This document shows, in pieces, positions 33,311 to 44,984 of a stretch of 64,000 nucleotides of DNA. Positions within the stretch are counted from its first letter, which is position 1. Each line of letters opens with the position of its first letter. The notes below the pieces were generated by a model, which was not told the origin of the DNA, did not search any database, and saw only the letters and a program-made list of their open reading frames with translations. The DNA lies in the NCBI GenBank assembly GCA_963693305.1, contig OY855908.1:29659305-29723304 (forward strand), given 5' to 3'. The stretch comes from Meandrina meandrites (lineage: Eukaryota; Cnidaria; Anthozoa; Scleractinia; Meandrinidae). The position numbers and the translations under genes are program-made.

Positions 33311-36300
33311 TCCGTTCAAAATAGCTCAGTTGCAATTAATAAACCTACATATGTTTAACATTACCTGTCAGTTCCAATTGATGAAGGAGCTAGAAAACAG
33401 CGTTCAAGGTTATTTTCCCTAAAGTCACTGCTTATATGTAGCATTGTCAGTGACACTTTATTGAAAGCGAAAAATAAGGCACTCCCAGATAACTAATCTT
33501 CCTTGAAATGATCAGAAGTGTTCTTTAGGTCACATTGTTAAAACTACGGTGAAACTGTCACCTCGACATTTGAAGATTTAAAACGCTTCTTTGTTATTAT
33601 TGACATTATTAACAATAAATTCGCTAAGATTAAAAACAAGTAAGGCTGGCGATACAAGTGATACGTTTAACACTTAAAATACTTGTACAGACCATCGAAA
33701 TGCCGTGTTACCATTGCTTTCAAACAATCAGCGGACAAGAATTCTTTCAGTTGTTGAATTAAAAAAAAAAATAGAGCTCAATTATCCCTTCAAATACTCA
33801 GTACCCATGCTCGACTGAGTCTGGACTCCATCTTGAGCGGTGACGTCGGCTTTGCGCAGTTTTCTTATTTGATTACTGTGCTAGGTCACGTGCAATATTA
33901 TTGATTTGCCTCGACGGCTGTCTTTATGCCAACGTGCTTATATTCCCAAATTGCGGTGTGATTGAAATTATTTGCGGCATGTAAGTTGAAAAAACTAAGC
34001 GTTATCTCTCAGGAAATGCAGAATGATTACAATATGCTCCATGTTGTTTGAACAGCCAGCTCTCAGTTTGTTGATATCTAACTGGAAACTTGCTATTACA
34101 TTGTATTTTAACTCAACTATCATGAATGGGCATCTCAAGCGTCTATAACGCGCTATTATTGTCAAACTAATATATAACGTAAAAGGATTTCTCTTCGAGT
34201 CTTACGAACAGTTGTTCGTTGAATTTCACTCAGTATCAGTAATTTATTCATCATGCTTGTTGTAAATGCAAAGTAAGCACATTCAAAAGTAACACTGTTG
34301 TTTACCTGCATTTCGATCAATATCCTGGAACACATCCTGAACGGAAGTTGTAAGTGTTAAGCAATTTCCTTTCAAGAGATCGATAATGATAAACTGGATG
34401 TAGCCGTTTTTTTAGCTTTGAACTTCATTCAAACTTGTATTTTCACCTGCAAACACTCTAAGCGTAAATAACTAGCCCTGTACTGTACAACGTTTGAGTT
34501 ACCAGTTACTAGTTGTACGAGATTTATTCAACAATAAAGAAGATAGAAGAGTTCCAGATCTGTGTTTGTCCTTAACTGTGAGCTGTTCGACTGACAAAAA
34601 AAACAACCCTGTACTTCTGCCATTTAAGTAACGTGTTCTTTGCAGCAAGCCTGTGCTCTGCCAAGATTTTCCCCAACCAAGTCCGTTTGTCTGTTTATCC
34701 GTCCATTACCAGCGCCCCAGATGAGAATTCATATTCATCCCGAAAAAGCGCAGTATCCAGGCGCCAAAAACCCTTACGTAACAATTGTTTCATGCTACGG
34801 AAACTAGAGACAGTAGAGTTTGAGGATCGAAGACATGACAACTGAACATGTTAAATTGTTAAACAAATAAGAAAAGAAAAGTCTTCTGGGAGCGTAGTAG
34901 GTCGACATAATCTCGTTATCTTAGCATGAAGTGGTTAGACATAAATGCTAATCCACCCGGATTGAATATTCACGTGGATTGCGTCTGTTTCAGCTCATGG
35001 ATCAAGAACGAGGTATGTTCATGTGTAGCGCACCTGTTTCGGCTCATGGATTAAGAACGAGGTAAGTGCATGTGCAGGGCGCTTGTTTGGGCTTGTGTAT
35101 CATATTAATTAGTTGCCGGGTATTCTAAATTTTAGCCGGAACCGGCATCAATCAGACAATCACCAACAATGTCAGTCTTTTCACTCGGACGGTCACACCA
35201 GACAAACTGTTGTGTGCAATTGCCCTTTTGACGATTTACTTTCTTACTTGCATAACAATAAATTCACCGCGGTTGCGAAACAGTTTCCGGTAAAAACTAC
35301 AAATTGTCCGAGATCATTGGTTTTTGGTGAATGATCTCTCTCGCTCCTGTCTCTCTATAAAGGCTTTCCTCGCGTTCTCCCAACATCCCGCGTTAGGTTT
35401 TAGTACCTGTAAACCCACAGGAAGTTTAGTGTATTGTCATTTTAATTTTAATACTTGTTAAAACAAGCATTAGAGTAGCTCATTTCTGCCCAAGCTAGGA
35501 ACTCCGGGCGAAAACCGCCGATGTTCCCGCGCTTCAGCGTTCCAGCATTCCAGCGGAAAAGTTGTCGGACGTTGAAGACTGGGCTCCAGTGTAGTTACTG
35601 TAATGGCGGCGTATATGTGATTCGTTGTAGAAGACGCTGTCGCTGTTTTAACAGTTTTATAAAGGTAAGAGAGTCTTTTAGAATACATTTTTTCTATCCA
35701 AGGCTGTAGAATACAGATCATCTATATCAATGTTTCTGAATAGGAGTACACAGCTCGAAATAACCGCAGATCAGTCGCCGGTCGCCGGTCACATAACAAT
35801 CATTCTCCAAATATAGGAATATTCGCCGTGATTCACTTGGCCAGGGGCATTTTAAGTATATATGATTTTTAGAGGTGACTATCAAGATATCATAAAAGGC
35901 AAAATAGCGAAAGAAAACATGTGAATAGCAGACATAACTGTTGCCTAGCATGCATGTTACAAACAGGTTTAAATATACATTGATTGCAAATCAAATTCAC
36001 CAGCAAGTCAGGTAGTAAAACGGAACAAAAGAAACATTTCAAACATGATAATCACCTGGTACGTTTGTTTTACTCTTGGTAACTTATCATCTTGAAATGA
36101 GTGGCTCTGGTCTGAAGAGAATTTAAATTTTCTCACTATGACACAGTTTGTCATTGTGCTGGATATTTTACTTCTGGTAATACCAGGCGTAGTCAATCGA
36201 TAAACCAGTAATCAATATCAATCGATAACATTCAATAACAATGGAAGATTGCTATCGAATGCCCAAACCAATCAATAGAAATCGATAAAGAAATAAAGTT

Positions 36301-37020
36301 TGCGATAGAAATCGATAACGATTGATTTATCAAATGTTATCGATTATTATCGGAAACGATTCTTGTCATTTTTCAAGTTAATCATCTTCACAATGCAGGG
36401 CTCGAAATTGCGACTGATACAGTTGCCAATGTGATTAACATTTCATCTTTGGCAATTAAAAATTCTGCTTTAGTTGCCAAAATGGCAACTACATTTCTGT
36501 GTGTTGACAAGGAATAACGGTCATTTTCTCAGACATTGTGCCCTTCTAGAAAGTTATATTGGAAGATCTTTGCTTGTAAAACATTCAAATTAAGGAAAGA
36601 AGTCAGTCCATTGTTTTCCTTTGCTGTAAAATATTCTGTCACATTGGAAAACTCGCAAATAGCTGACCGTGTTTGAAATCATCCTATAATGCTTTGCAAA
36701 CCCTCGAGCACATCATGTATGTCTATGGATTGTGTGTTGTAATGTATGGCTATCAGCCATGTTGATTCCTTTGAGGTTCGTAACCTAACGTTAGCTAAAA
36801 ACTTAGTGGCCACAAAATCTTGTATAATGTGTTTGTTTAAAACCTTTTTGAATATTTATGTATTTAGTCCTTTTCTGGATTGAATTTCTAGAAATTATTT
36901 AAAACACTTTTGAGCAAGGCCCAATTCGACTTTGCAATCTGGCGACTAAAAATTTGTGTTTGGCAGTTATTTTATACCTTTTCGAACCCTGCAATGTTGT
37001 CTGTGTGGTTTTATTGAGTC
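33311..37020. repeat. Further duplicated sequence parallel to 16.0-18.7 kb
   Basis: Ordered matches with copy 1 include GCCAACGTGCTTATATTCCC (33928), the blocks at 35110-35220 and 35545-35690, and ATGTATGTCTATGGATTGTG (36717, as at 18436). AATCGATA-type motifs recur many times at 36190-36360. No intact coding sequence. Confidence 0.55.
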
Positions 37021-38640
37021 ATTCAATCATCATGATCACAATTATCAACAAAATACTATAGGAACAAATATGATAACAGGAACAATTTGGTATTTTTATC
37101 GACGTTCAGTGTAAAACGCAGACTGCAGACCAGGGGTAAAATGCAGACTGAGAGTGAAACAAAACAAAACAAGAATTAATGAGACCCTGCTGTCTTGTTC
37201 TTTAAAGGATTAAGGAGCCACCCATATGGGTGTGAAGCTATAGATTAAACCCTCCCCTGGACTGCACTAAGGAAAGGAGGGGGGGATACTGGTCCCCACC
37301 CATACCTGTGCTGGGTAGACACAAGAACAGGAGAGATACCAATTGTGGTGGCAAAACTTGGGTGGCAGGGAAGGCAGAGCCTGTCTCCACTAGAGTAGCG
37401 GTGTCTCTAGGGGAGATCCCCTAGAGTAGTGGTGTCTCTAGGGGAACCTATGTTAGAGTGTTACATAGGCCGGGCCAGAAGAGTGGTGCCCTTCTGGGAG
37501 GACAATAGGTCAGATGGTACGATGGTACCATCCTGGAGAGATCTGGACCTATTTCCAAGGGTGGCTATAGCACTTACTGTGGGGCGAAGTGCAGCCTAGG
37601 GTGCACTTCCCTGCCACCAAGAACCTTTATTGACTACAAAGCTATGGTTTACAAACAACAGAAATACTGTCATTTAGTCAAAGCAATGCACTTTCACACG
37701 AAAAGTAGTTAAGGACTTATAGTTTAGAAGATTATAACAGATGACAAAGCAACCAATACAGGGAGGGAGGGCGGGAAAGCGGAGAACACCTTAGCTTGAA
37801 GAGTAGCTTACAATAATGAGGCAAGGTTAGAAATCAGTGGGATTTTACTAAGTGAGGATCGGCACAGAGTTGGGGAGGGGCAAAGCATGCAGAGATCACA
37901 TGAGAGCGTGGGTGGAAAAACACTGGGAACTTTGACATAAGTTTCCAGATGGAAACACAATGCTTAATTCATGCTAGACCTTGACCTCCAGTTTATTGCA
38001 CAATGACTGACAGCAGCTAGAAAACCGAGCTGGTGACGAGCCAAAAATAGTTTGACATAGGCCACAGGGCTCATTAACCCCAGTTTAAATGTTTAAACTT
38101 CTAATTACGAGTGCAGTCTAGCTAATAGCCACAGCATTACGTGATGAGCCAAACAATGACTGTGAAGGAGAGGCATCCAGATTTTATTAACCAAGACAAC
38201 CTGGAACTTGATCATGAGGAAAGTTATGTAGATCTGAGCTAGCTACAAACATGTTGGACAGTGATGAGGACAATGTTATGGTAATTAAGTTTTTATTTGC
38301 AGCATATTATTTTTATCAATCTTTGTATTATTTGCATAACACCTTGATTAGCATTCATCAACATGTTAACATGGATACATTTTTTCTTGAAAAGATTATG
38401 GATGCCAAGATGGGGATGCTTTGAGTTTTCAATAACAGTTCCCTGTTGAAAAGGCCATACTCTTGACGATTGGAGAACACTGAAATTATTATGTTTTACA
38501 ATTACACATCGGCAAGTTCCATTGTCCTAATGTCCTGTATCATTTTGCAGTGAAACAAAGCCATATGATGATCAACGACTGGAATATACAGAAATTACTG
38601 TTTTGTTTACAGTTAATTAATATTGTCCTTTTGGAATAGA
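37021..38640. other. Interval of unusual G-rich composition, no gene assigned
   Basis: 37190-37620 is noticeably richer in G/C than its surroundings, with a 32-base near-duplicate (AGAGTAGCGGTGTCTCTAGG and AGAGTAGTGGTGTCTCTAGG, 37393-37444). I saw no open frame, inverted repeat ends or RNA gene that would explain it. Confidence 0.35.
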
Positions 38641-38660
38641 TGACTCAAATTTCAGCAGAT

Positions 38661-38680
38661 CCCCCCCCCCCCCCCCCCCC
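38661..38680. repeat. Poly-C tract
   Basis: Twenty consecutive C. Confidence 0.95.
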
Positions 38681-38750
38681 AGACAAATGATGTTAAGATT
38701 CTAGTTATAAGTTATAAAATCTCGCATGACCAATCTGCTGACTACCTGAA

Positions 38751-38948
38751 ATGTCTTATTTAGGAATATTGTCCACCGTGCAATTTATGATCCACGTAAT
38801 GTTCGCTAGTCAGCTGTCAAACACGGACAGTTACGGTGGCAGTGTCTTTTCGGTTGCCGCACCGAAATTATGCAATTTCATTCTTGGAGACATTAAGAAA
38901 GCAAAGACCGTGGACTGTTTTAAAACTAAGCAAGAGACCCTTCTTTAG
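38751..38948 (+). pseudogene. C-terminal fragment of a CR1/L2-like LINE reverse transcriptase ORF
   Basis: The frame contains YGGSVFSVAAPKLCNFI followed by KTVDCFKTKQETLL and a stop. This is the typical extreme C-terminus of CR1/L2/Rex-type LINE proteins, where FSVAAPKLWN and SVxxFKxxLKTxLF are conserved. The 3' UTR is short and runs into a long TTA microsatellite, as expected for the 3' end of such elements. Upstream parts are absent, a usual 5' truncation. Confidence 0.75.
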
Positions 38949-39000
38949 TTCGGTTTAGGTTTTAAAATAATTACAACAATTATTGTTGTAAAGCGTATGG

Positions 39001-39116
<116 letters not shown>

Positions 39117-39990
39117 TATTATTGTTTTCATTACATTACGACACACGCACGGTTTATTTGTGTTGTTCAGGAATGGGGTATACCGCTGGCTAATTGACAT
39201 GGAAGGCTCGCTAATTTACCTGCCAGCAAATTTAAACTAGAATGTTTGCGAGTGTTTTTGCGGTGTGTGACATTTGCAGACGCCAAGCATTGCATTCATG
39301 TCAATTTCTCAGCCTTTCCACGTGCATGCTTTGAGCTTTTCCAGACCTTTCTTACGAATAAATTGACACGTCGTAACAATAGGGTTTAAAAAAATCAATC
39401 AAGCAGAAATCTTGAAACGAAGCAAAAATATCGCACCTAACATCAAAGCGTTTGCGCTCGTGCAGTAGCCAGCCACATCTTCGGAAAGTAGTCAATCCGT
39501 GAATTATGAATATTCAATGGAAAGAACAATAGCGTGAATATATGAATAATAATGGCCACATTTGCAGTGCTTTTTTCTGGGCGTTAACTTCTAGAACTTT
39601 GTGAAGAGCAGTGGAGTGGAATAAACTGACAACAAGTAAAGAATAGACCTCAGTAGATTTTTTGTATTGGTATGAAAGTAGCGTGAAATGGAGGCTAAAA
39701 AGAGCTTCATGCAATTTGCATTTAAAACGATTTCCTGCATTAGCCTCAATTGCAAGCTAGTTCCAGTCCAATACCGAGCACAGTGGAGATTACTTTCTCT
39801 CCTCTTATTAAGACCTTGCAAATTTCCACTAGGTCACAGAAAGCATAGCTAGTAGAACTATGCAGAAAGCTATAACATGGACAGTTTTGGAATATCATGG
39901 CGACCGCGTACCAGGACTATACCCTTTCCTTGTACTCTCCATTGACTGAACGACCAGCCGGCCGAGCAAAATCTGATACCAATTTCTCTA
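39117..39990. other. 5' region of zinc-finger gene 3
   Basis: No coding signal. The part near 39920-40010 (CCCTTTCCTTGTACTCTCCA, then ATTTTCCCCAG before GAATACGCAG) matches the 5' flanks and acceptor of the other two zinc-finger genes. The X-box block present in those two was not found here. Confidence 0.55.
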
Positions 39991-40137
39991 ATATTTTCCC
40001 CAGGAATACGCAGGAGCATCTACCTTGACGACAGAGTTCACTTAACTATCAACAACACGCCTTGCCTAAAGAGAGCCAACTGTTACGCACCTGTCAGCGA
40101 CAAAGGAACTGTTACTTGACGTAAAGTGGCAAAAACG

Positions 40138-41064
40138 ATGTCAGTTTACAAACACAGTGAACAAGCACACAGTGGAATGAAGCGGTATACATGCAGTTAT
40201 TTTAAGACTTTTGGCCAATCGTCACACTGCAAAAGTCAAGAACGAACACATACAGTGGAGAAGCCGTACACATGCAAGCATTGTAATAAGAGCTTTAGTC
40301 GTTCGTCAAACTGCAAAAGTCATGAACGAACACATACAGGTGAGAAGCCGTACACATGCAAGCATTGTAAGAAGTGCTTTAACGCTATGTCAGCCTGTAA
40401 GAGACATGAACGAACACATACAGGAGAGAAGCCGTATACATGCAAGCATTGTAATAAGAGCTTTAGCCATTCGTCAAACTTCAAAAGTCATGAACGAACA
40501 CATACAGGAGAGAAGCCGTACACATGCAAGCTCTGTAATAAGAGCTTCAGGCAATTGTCACACTGCAAAAGACATGAACGAACACATACAGGAGAGAAGC
40601 CGTACACATGCAAGCATTGTAATAAGAGCTTTAGCCAGCCAGCAGATTGTAAAACACATGAACGTACTCATACAGGAGAGAAGCCGTACACATGTAAGCT
40701 CTGTAATAAGAGCTTCAGGCAATTGTCACACTACAAAAGTCATGAACGAACACATACAGGAGAGAAGCCGTACACATGCAAGCATTGTTATAAGAGCTTT
40801 AGCCGTTCGTCAGCCCGTAAAAAACATGAACGAACACATACAGGAGAGAAGCAATCTAGAAGAATTCTTAAACCAGGACAACGCCTTCAAGAACAAACAG
40901 CAACTCCCAGTGTTAAAAAGCCCCGCATGTTTTGTTCTTTGACTGAACAAAATCCAAGCCAAGTTGAAAGCCTCACCTGTTGGATTTGCCAGGAGGAATT
41001 TAGTAGTAAGGCTTGTATCGTCCAACATTACGATGATCATATGAGAAAAGTAACACTTACGTAA
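40138..41064 (+). CDS. C2H2 zinc-finger protein 3, decaying 5' end
   Basis: Paralogue of the genes at 12.1 and 20.3 kb. The ancestral start is lost: the ATG of gene 1 aligns with ACG here, and an in-frame TGA stands at 40116-40118. A shorter product could begin at ATG 40138 (309 residues). The first finger is degenerate (YTCSYF, missing a ligand and one residue). Seven regular fingers follow with TGEKP linkers, then a tail and the complete distinctive terminal finger (CWICQEEF, QHYDDH). Helix position 4 is Cys, Phe, Tyr or Arg, not Leu. It may be a functional shortened protein or an early pseudogene. Confidence 0.75.
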   Translation: MSVYKHSEQAHSGMKRYTCSYFKTFGQSSHCKSQERTHTVEKPYTCKHCNKSFSRSSNCKSHERTHTGEKPYTCKHCKKCFNAMSACKRHERTHTGEKPYTCKHCNKSFSHSSNFKSHERTHTGEKPYTCKLCNKSFRQLSHCKRHERTHTGEKPYTCKHCNKSFSQPADCKTHERTHTGEKPYTCKLCNKSFRQLSHYKSHERTHTGEKPYTCKHCYKSFSRSSARKKHERTHTGEKQSRRILKPGQRLQEQTATPSVKKPRMFCSLTEQNPSQVESLTCWICQEEFSSKACIVQHYDDHMRKVTLT

Positions 41065-41688
41065 ATGAGATTGTAAGTTACGAAACCGTGTTAGTGGTCT
41101 CTGATCTTCTGATTGTTTTTAGTGTGAAATTTTGGTTCACTAGTTCGAAGTGATCATTGTTGAAAATGATATTGGCGATTATTAGGGGCAGAAGGTGAGT
41201 TCCTTCTGAGAACACATGTCTGTTGGTTTCTTTTTACCTGTTTACGAGTAAGAAATCTACGACTGAGAATCTCTGCAGTTGCCAGAAACGCTGCCATGGT
41301 AAACCTCTTGTTGATGTGCCTTATAAATTGATATTTTTCAGGCTAAATTTGTTTTGCTTGTTATGTCATTTTCTGTGGCAAGGTTTTCAAACTTTTGTTC
41401 CGAGTTAAGTGTATCGTTATTTTTAGCAAACTTGTACAGAACAGAAATACGCATATATTTAGGAGGATTAGAACTTAACCAGGAATCTCGACGAGACCTC
41501 TATCTTGGATAGACTGAAAGCCTGCCAAAAAGACGGCCAAATTGCTGGTCCGGTTTTTGAAACGCCCAGAGTCGTTGCGTTTTCCAGCCGCTGGTCAAGG
41601 GGACGCAGGCTCTTGGAACGAGATTGATTTTTACATGTTATGTAGACCGAATGGTAGACGCTAAAAACATCGTCACGTTATTCTTATT
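41065..41688. other. 3' flank of zinc-finger gene 3
   Basis: Resembles the downstream sequence of zinc-finger gene 2 around 41250-41420. No gene seen. Confidence 0.4.
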
Positions 41689-42453
41689 AACTAAGCTGAA
41701 ATTGATACATTAAAAGTGTAACGATAAATTGACATGCTCAACTTGTTTGTTGAGTTCTGGATTTAACCGTTCAATATGAAAACTCTCCTTGATTTTAAAT
41801 TCTGACTGCACTAGCACGAGACATTCAATGTGAAAGTTTATTGAGGATGCGTCAGTCAGTCATCTGATACAAAAGATATCCTGATAACAATCTAAAATCT
41901 TACAAAGAACAACTATTGTTTCCAAAAACACAAAGATGTGCTACGCCAGATACGAAAAACCACTAAAACCACCCTTTAGAAGTGGCCAAAATTGTGTGGA
42001 AACGTATTCCTCGTCTAATGCAGCAGCACGAAACCCCGAGGAAAGGGTTCAACTAAATAAACTAGAACATTTTACAATAGGCTATTTACAAAAGCTGTTC
42101 AAACGACATGTTAAAGAAAAAAGAAAAGCGAGCGAAGACGAAGACTGACCGACCTAGAATGACCTAAATCTCCCGCCAAAAACCTATATATACCTAAACA
42201 TCCCAGAACAACCCGCGAACCTCTAAGTCGTGCCGTCAGAATAGTAATTTCAGACTAATTCATTCATTCACACGTCAGAAATTACATGTTGTGAGAAAGT
42301 CTTAGCAGAATCAATAATCTTAAAACTGGAGGCATCACAACTATCTCGACAATGCCTAGAACAATAAGATGTTTAAAAACATGGGAATTTTTGTCAACAA
42401 GTTGAGCATGTCAATTTATCGTTACACTTTTAATGTATCAATTTCAGCTTAGT
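41689..42453. mobile_element. Inverted-repeat element, 765 bp
   Basis: About 58 bases at 41689-41748 (AACTAAGCTGAAATTGATAC, AAGTGTAACGATAAATTGAC) are complemented at 42396-42453. The interior has a frame of 70 codons (41936-42148, ending KRKASEDED) that I do not recognise. A target duplication is not evident. Confidence 0.7.
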
Positions 42454-42471
42454 GGTTATGTCACTATTGTT

Positions 42472-43270
42472 AAAAGAGTAAAAAGCGTTCTCTGGTTAAA
42501 AAGTTTAAGAAAATATAAGCTTTCGGCTATTCTACTATAGCCTTTAACGAATATGAAAAATAGTAAGCGCGTGGTTGGAAATATATGCAGGGGAGGGTGT
42601 GAAAAGATTAAAAGCTAAAAATACAATAGAAGTGTGAAAAGCTAAAAAATGGACAAACGAACAAGTAAAAATTACAATAAAATAGAATATTGTCTTGGTA
42701 ATGGTTTAGAATTGTTATCGGCGCCGGCAGTTTTGGCAGTATGCCAAGATTCTAGAGTTCTTCTAACACGGTGATTGCCTTTGTCTATCACAGTAGCGCC
42801 ATCAAAGTCAATAGAATGATTGTTATGCCAAGCATGGTTGGCAATGTTCGAGCCTCTCGTATAGTTTTTAAGATTTCGCTGATGTTCCTTTCTTCGGGTT
42901 TTAAAACATCTGCCAGTTTCTCCTACATAACACCAACTGCAGTCAGCGCACGGAATTTTGTAGACAACATTGCATTGGAGATCCAAGGGCTGCCTAAACT
43001 TAGGAGAAGGAAATAGCTGGTTTTACTTGTTCGTTTGTCCATTTTTTAGCTTTTCACACTTCTATTGTATTTTTAGCTTTTAATCTTTTCACACCCTCCC
43101 CTGCATATATTTCCAACCACGCGCTTACTATTTTTCATATTCGTTAAAGGCTATAGTAGAATAGCCGAAAGCTTATATTTTCTTAAACTTTTTTTTTTTT
43201 CTTAAACTTTTTAACCAGAGAACGCTTTTTACTCTTTTAACATGTCACATCCTGGTTACAGTTCAATTTT
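42472..43270 (-). mobile_element. 5'-truncated Penelope-like element with inverted terminal repeats
   Basis: ATGTCACTATTGTT occurs on both sides (42458-42471 and 43271-43284), a 14-bp target duplication. Arms of about 200 bases (42472-42671 and 43021-43241) are inverted copies: AGCGTTCTCTGGTTAAAAAG pairs with CTTTTTAACCAGAGAACGCT, and GGACAAACGAACAAG with CTTGTTCGTTTGTCC. Between them lies a minus-strand GIY-YIG frame. Inverted pseudo-LTRs around a truncated Penelope body are known for this class. Confidence 0.85.
42672..42986 (-). pseudogene. GIY-YIG endonuclease domain of a Penelope-like retroelement
   Basis: About 105 residues. VVYKIPCADCSWCYVGETGR carries the GIY-YIG pair in its Penelope form (VYK..YVGETGR). 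Next come the conserved Arg (TRRKEHQRNLKN), NIANHAWHNNHSIDF, and the Glu of RRTLESWH, which is the metal-binding position in this family. In a complete element the domain follows a reverse transcriptase and nicks target DNA. The reverse transcriptase is missing here, and the frame runs without an ATG into the terminal repeat. Autonomous activity is not possible. Confidence 0.88.
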
Positions 43271-43305
43271 ATGTCACTATTGTTCTTTTCTATTTTTATT
43301 GGTTA

Positions 43306-44121
43306 GGGCCAATTCGCACTAGCGGACAAAATTTGTGACAATTGGTAAGTTTCATCATTAATTTGTCACTTGTTACAAAAAACAAGTGCTAATACATTTT
43401 TTGATACCTAGAACTTGTCAAACAATTCAGGAAAACAAAGAAGCAGTGATGATTGGTCCGCGTTGCACGCGCGATACATTTTGTCAAACAATCGCAAAAA
43501 CAAGTGCGAACGACTTGATGGACAAGGGCAAATTTTGTCAAAACGGACAAATCTTCAAAGGGGCCGATGTCCTGCCTCAAGGCAGGACAAGTCATGACAA
43601 GTCGCATTCCAACGCCCCTCGTAATGCCAGATAACAATACGTTCTTGATTGGCTATTGTGTTTGGTCTGGATTGTACTAAAAAACAACACGCGAAATTTT
43701 TCCGCGATAGGCGGCAAAACATGTTTGTGTGCCGAGGTGAGGTCGTGGAAGGATGGTAAAACCGGGGTTGGAACAAATGAGTGCGGAGGGAACAAGTTTG
43801 TGCCGATAAATGGAGCGGAAAAGAAATAGTTTACTTGAGACATTTTCCCCGCACGAGCACAAAAACATCACTACACGCGCACTTCAAATGCAAATCGTTT
43901 TAATATTTTTAACCGCGTGTACCTGCCTGATTATTTGATGTTTGCACAAGACGACCGTGCCGAGAAATGTACAAGGTGCCAGAAGCACGTGCAGAGCTAT
44001 TGTACTAATAATTACACCTTTTGTTTTCTTCAAAATGTCTCTGACTTGTCGCGACAATTTTGTTTTTGTCAAAAATGTTATGGCATTTAAAACCTGTCCG
44101 CTAGCTAGTGCGAATCGGCCC
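43306..44121. mobile_element. Harbinger-like MITE, 816 bp, TTA target duplication
   Basis: The left end GGGCCAATTCGCACTAGC and the right end GCTAGTGCGAATCGGCCC are inverted, with a 4-base indel further in (AGCGGACA against TGTCCGCTAGCT). TTA flanks both sides (43303-43305, 44122-44124). Three-base TTA duplications and GGGCC-type ends are typical of PIF/Harbinger. GGCAAATTTTGTC-like motifs recur inside. No transposase. Confidence 0.75.
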
Positions 44122-44227
44122 TTAGTTTAAATAAGTTTGCATTTTACGTTAATTTGAATTTATAAACGCTCCTTGTATAGGCTGTTACATATATAATAAC
44201 GATCATTCTGTAAACCTTATGTATTCA

Positions 44228-44268
44228 TTATGGCTGATGATGATGTTTGAAACATCGAAACATGTTCC
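44228..44268 (+). ncRNA. Hammerhead-like ribozyme motif (candidate)
   Basis: CTGATGA at 44234-44240, one extra T, a 6-bp stem GATGTT/AACATC with loop TGA, then GAAAC (44257-44261) and a following ATGTT. This order is that of the hammerhead catalytic core, and Penelope-like elements are known to carry hammerheads. The extra base between CTGATGA and stem II, and the weak stems I and III (TGG/CCA and AC/GT), make it doubtful. Confidence 0.25.
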
Positions 44269-44420
44269 AAAAACTAAAAAGCGTTGTTGTGTTTTTAAAA
44301 ATATTAAAATAATAATAGATGGAAAAACCGCAGGTGGCCCAGGCGTTGTATTCGATCAACGTGACATATTGTTGGAAGCGATTACGTTACGTTTTCAGCC
44401 GATAAGACAATGTATGACAG

Positions 44421-44652
44421 TGCTTTGAAATTACTCTAAATAGTACGTGTTAAAAGAATTTGAATAAAATGCCTTACCTTACGTTTGCTTTGGGTTGTTA
44501 TTTTGACCTCTCTGTGCGCCTGGAGTGGGCGACGAGTTTTACTTTCTGGAGCACAGAGACGTCAAAATAACGCAAGGCGAACATAAGGTAAGACATTTCA
44601 TTCAAATTCTTTAATACATGTACTATTTAGAGCAATTTTCATTTTCAAAGCA
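44421..44652. mobile_element. Foldback element, 232 bp
   Basis: TGCTTTGAAATTACTCTAAA at the left is mirrored by the right end (AGAGCAATTTTCATTTTCAAAGCA). Pairing continues inward through GAATTTGAATAAAATG, CCTTACCTTA and TTATTTTGACCTCTCTGTGC to a central loop, so almost the whole element is one long hairpin. Confidence 0.8.
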
Positions 44653-44819
44653 TGTGTTCAAAGAATTCTGCTGATAATCTCGAGCGTTTGCATGTGCCCG
44701 CCACAAGCAAAATACCAGCGAGTACGACGAACCGAAGCGGATTTTTAAGCTTAAAAGTTTTTTTTCTTGGCCATATTATCATACATCTTATTTAAATGGG
44801 AGAATCTAACCTTTGGAGA

Positions 44820-44886
44820 ATCTTGACCTCGATCGTGGGTACAGACCTCACTGCGTTCGGTCTGTTCCCACGATCTCGGTCAAGAT
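44820..44886. repeat. 67-bp hairpin
   Basis: ATCTTGACCTCGATCGTGGG and ACAGACC pair with GGTCTGT and CCCACGATCTCGGTCAAGAT around an 11-base loop. Likely a small MITE. Confidence 0.75.
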
Positions 44887-44984
44887 AATACCATTCAGAC
44901 TGCCTATTCGGTTAATTAGAGCAAAAATTCAAACAAGCCTGTCTGAGTTTAAACCGCATTCGGCTCCATGAAGAGAACATGCAT

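Noticed and set aside
36395..37008. hAT-like element with CAGGGCTCGAAA and TTTCGAACCCTG ends
   Set aside because: No matching 8-bp duplication, and the interior includes sequence shared with the 18.4-kb duplicate, so the ends may be coincidental.
37320..37360. CAGGAGAGATACCAATTGTGG, slightly like the start region of U1 snRNA
   Set aside because: The 5' splice-site-pairing end, stem-loops and Sm site are not present.
41936..42148. 70-codon frame inside the 41.69-kb foldback
   Set aside because: Basic, Lys-rich end but no recognisable motif; left as part of the element.
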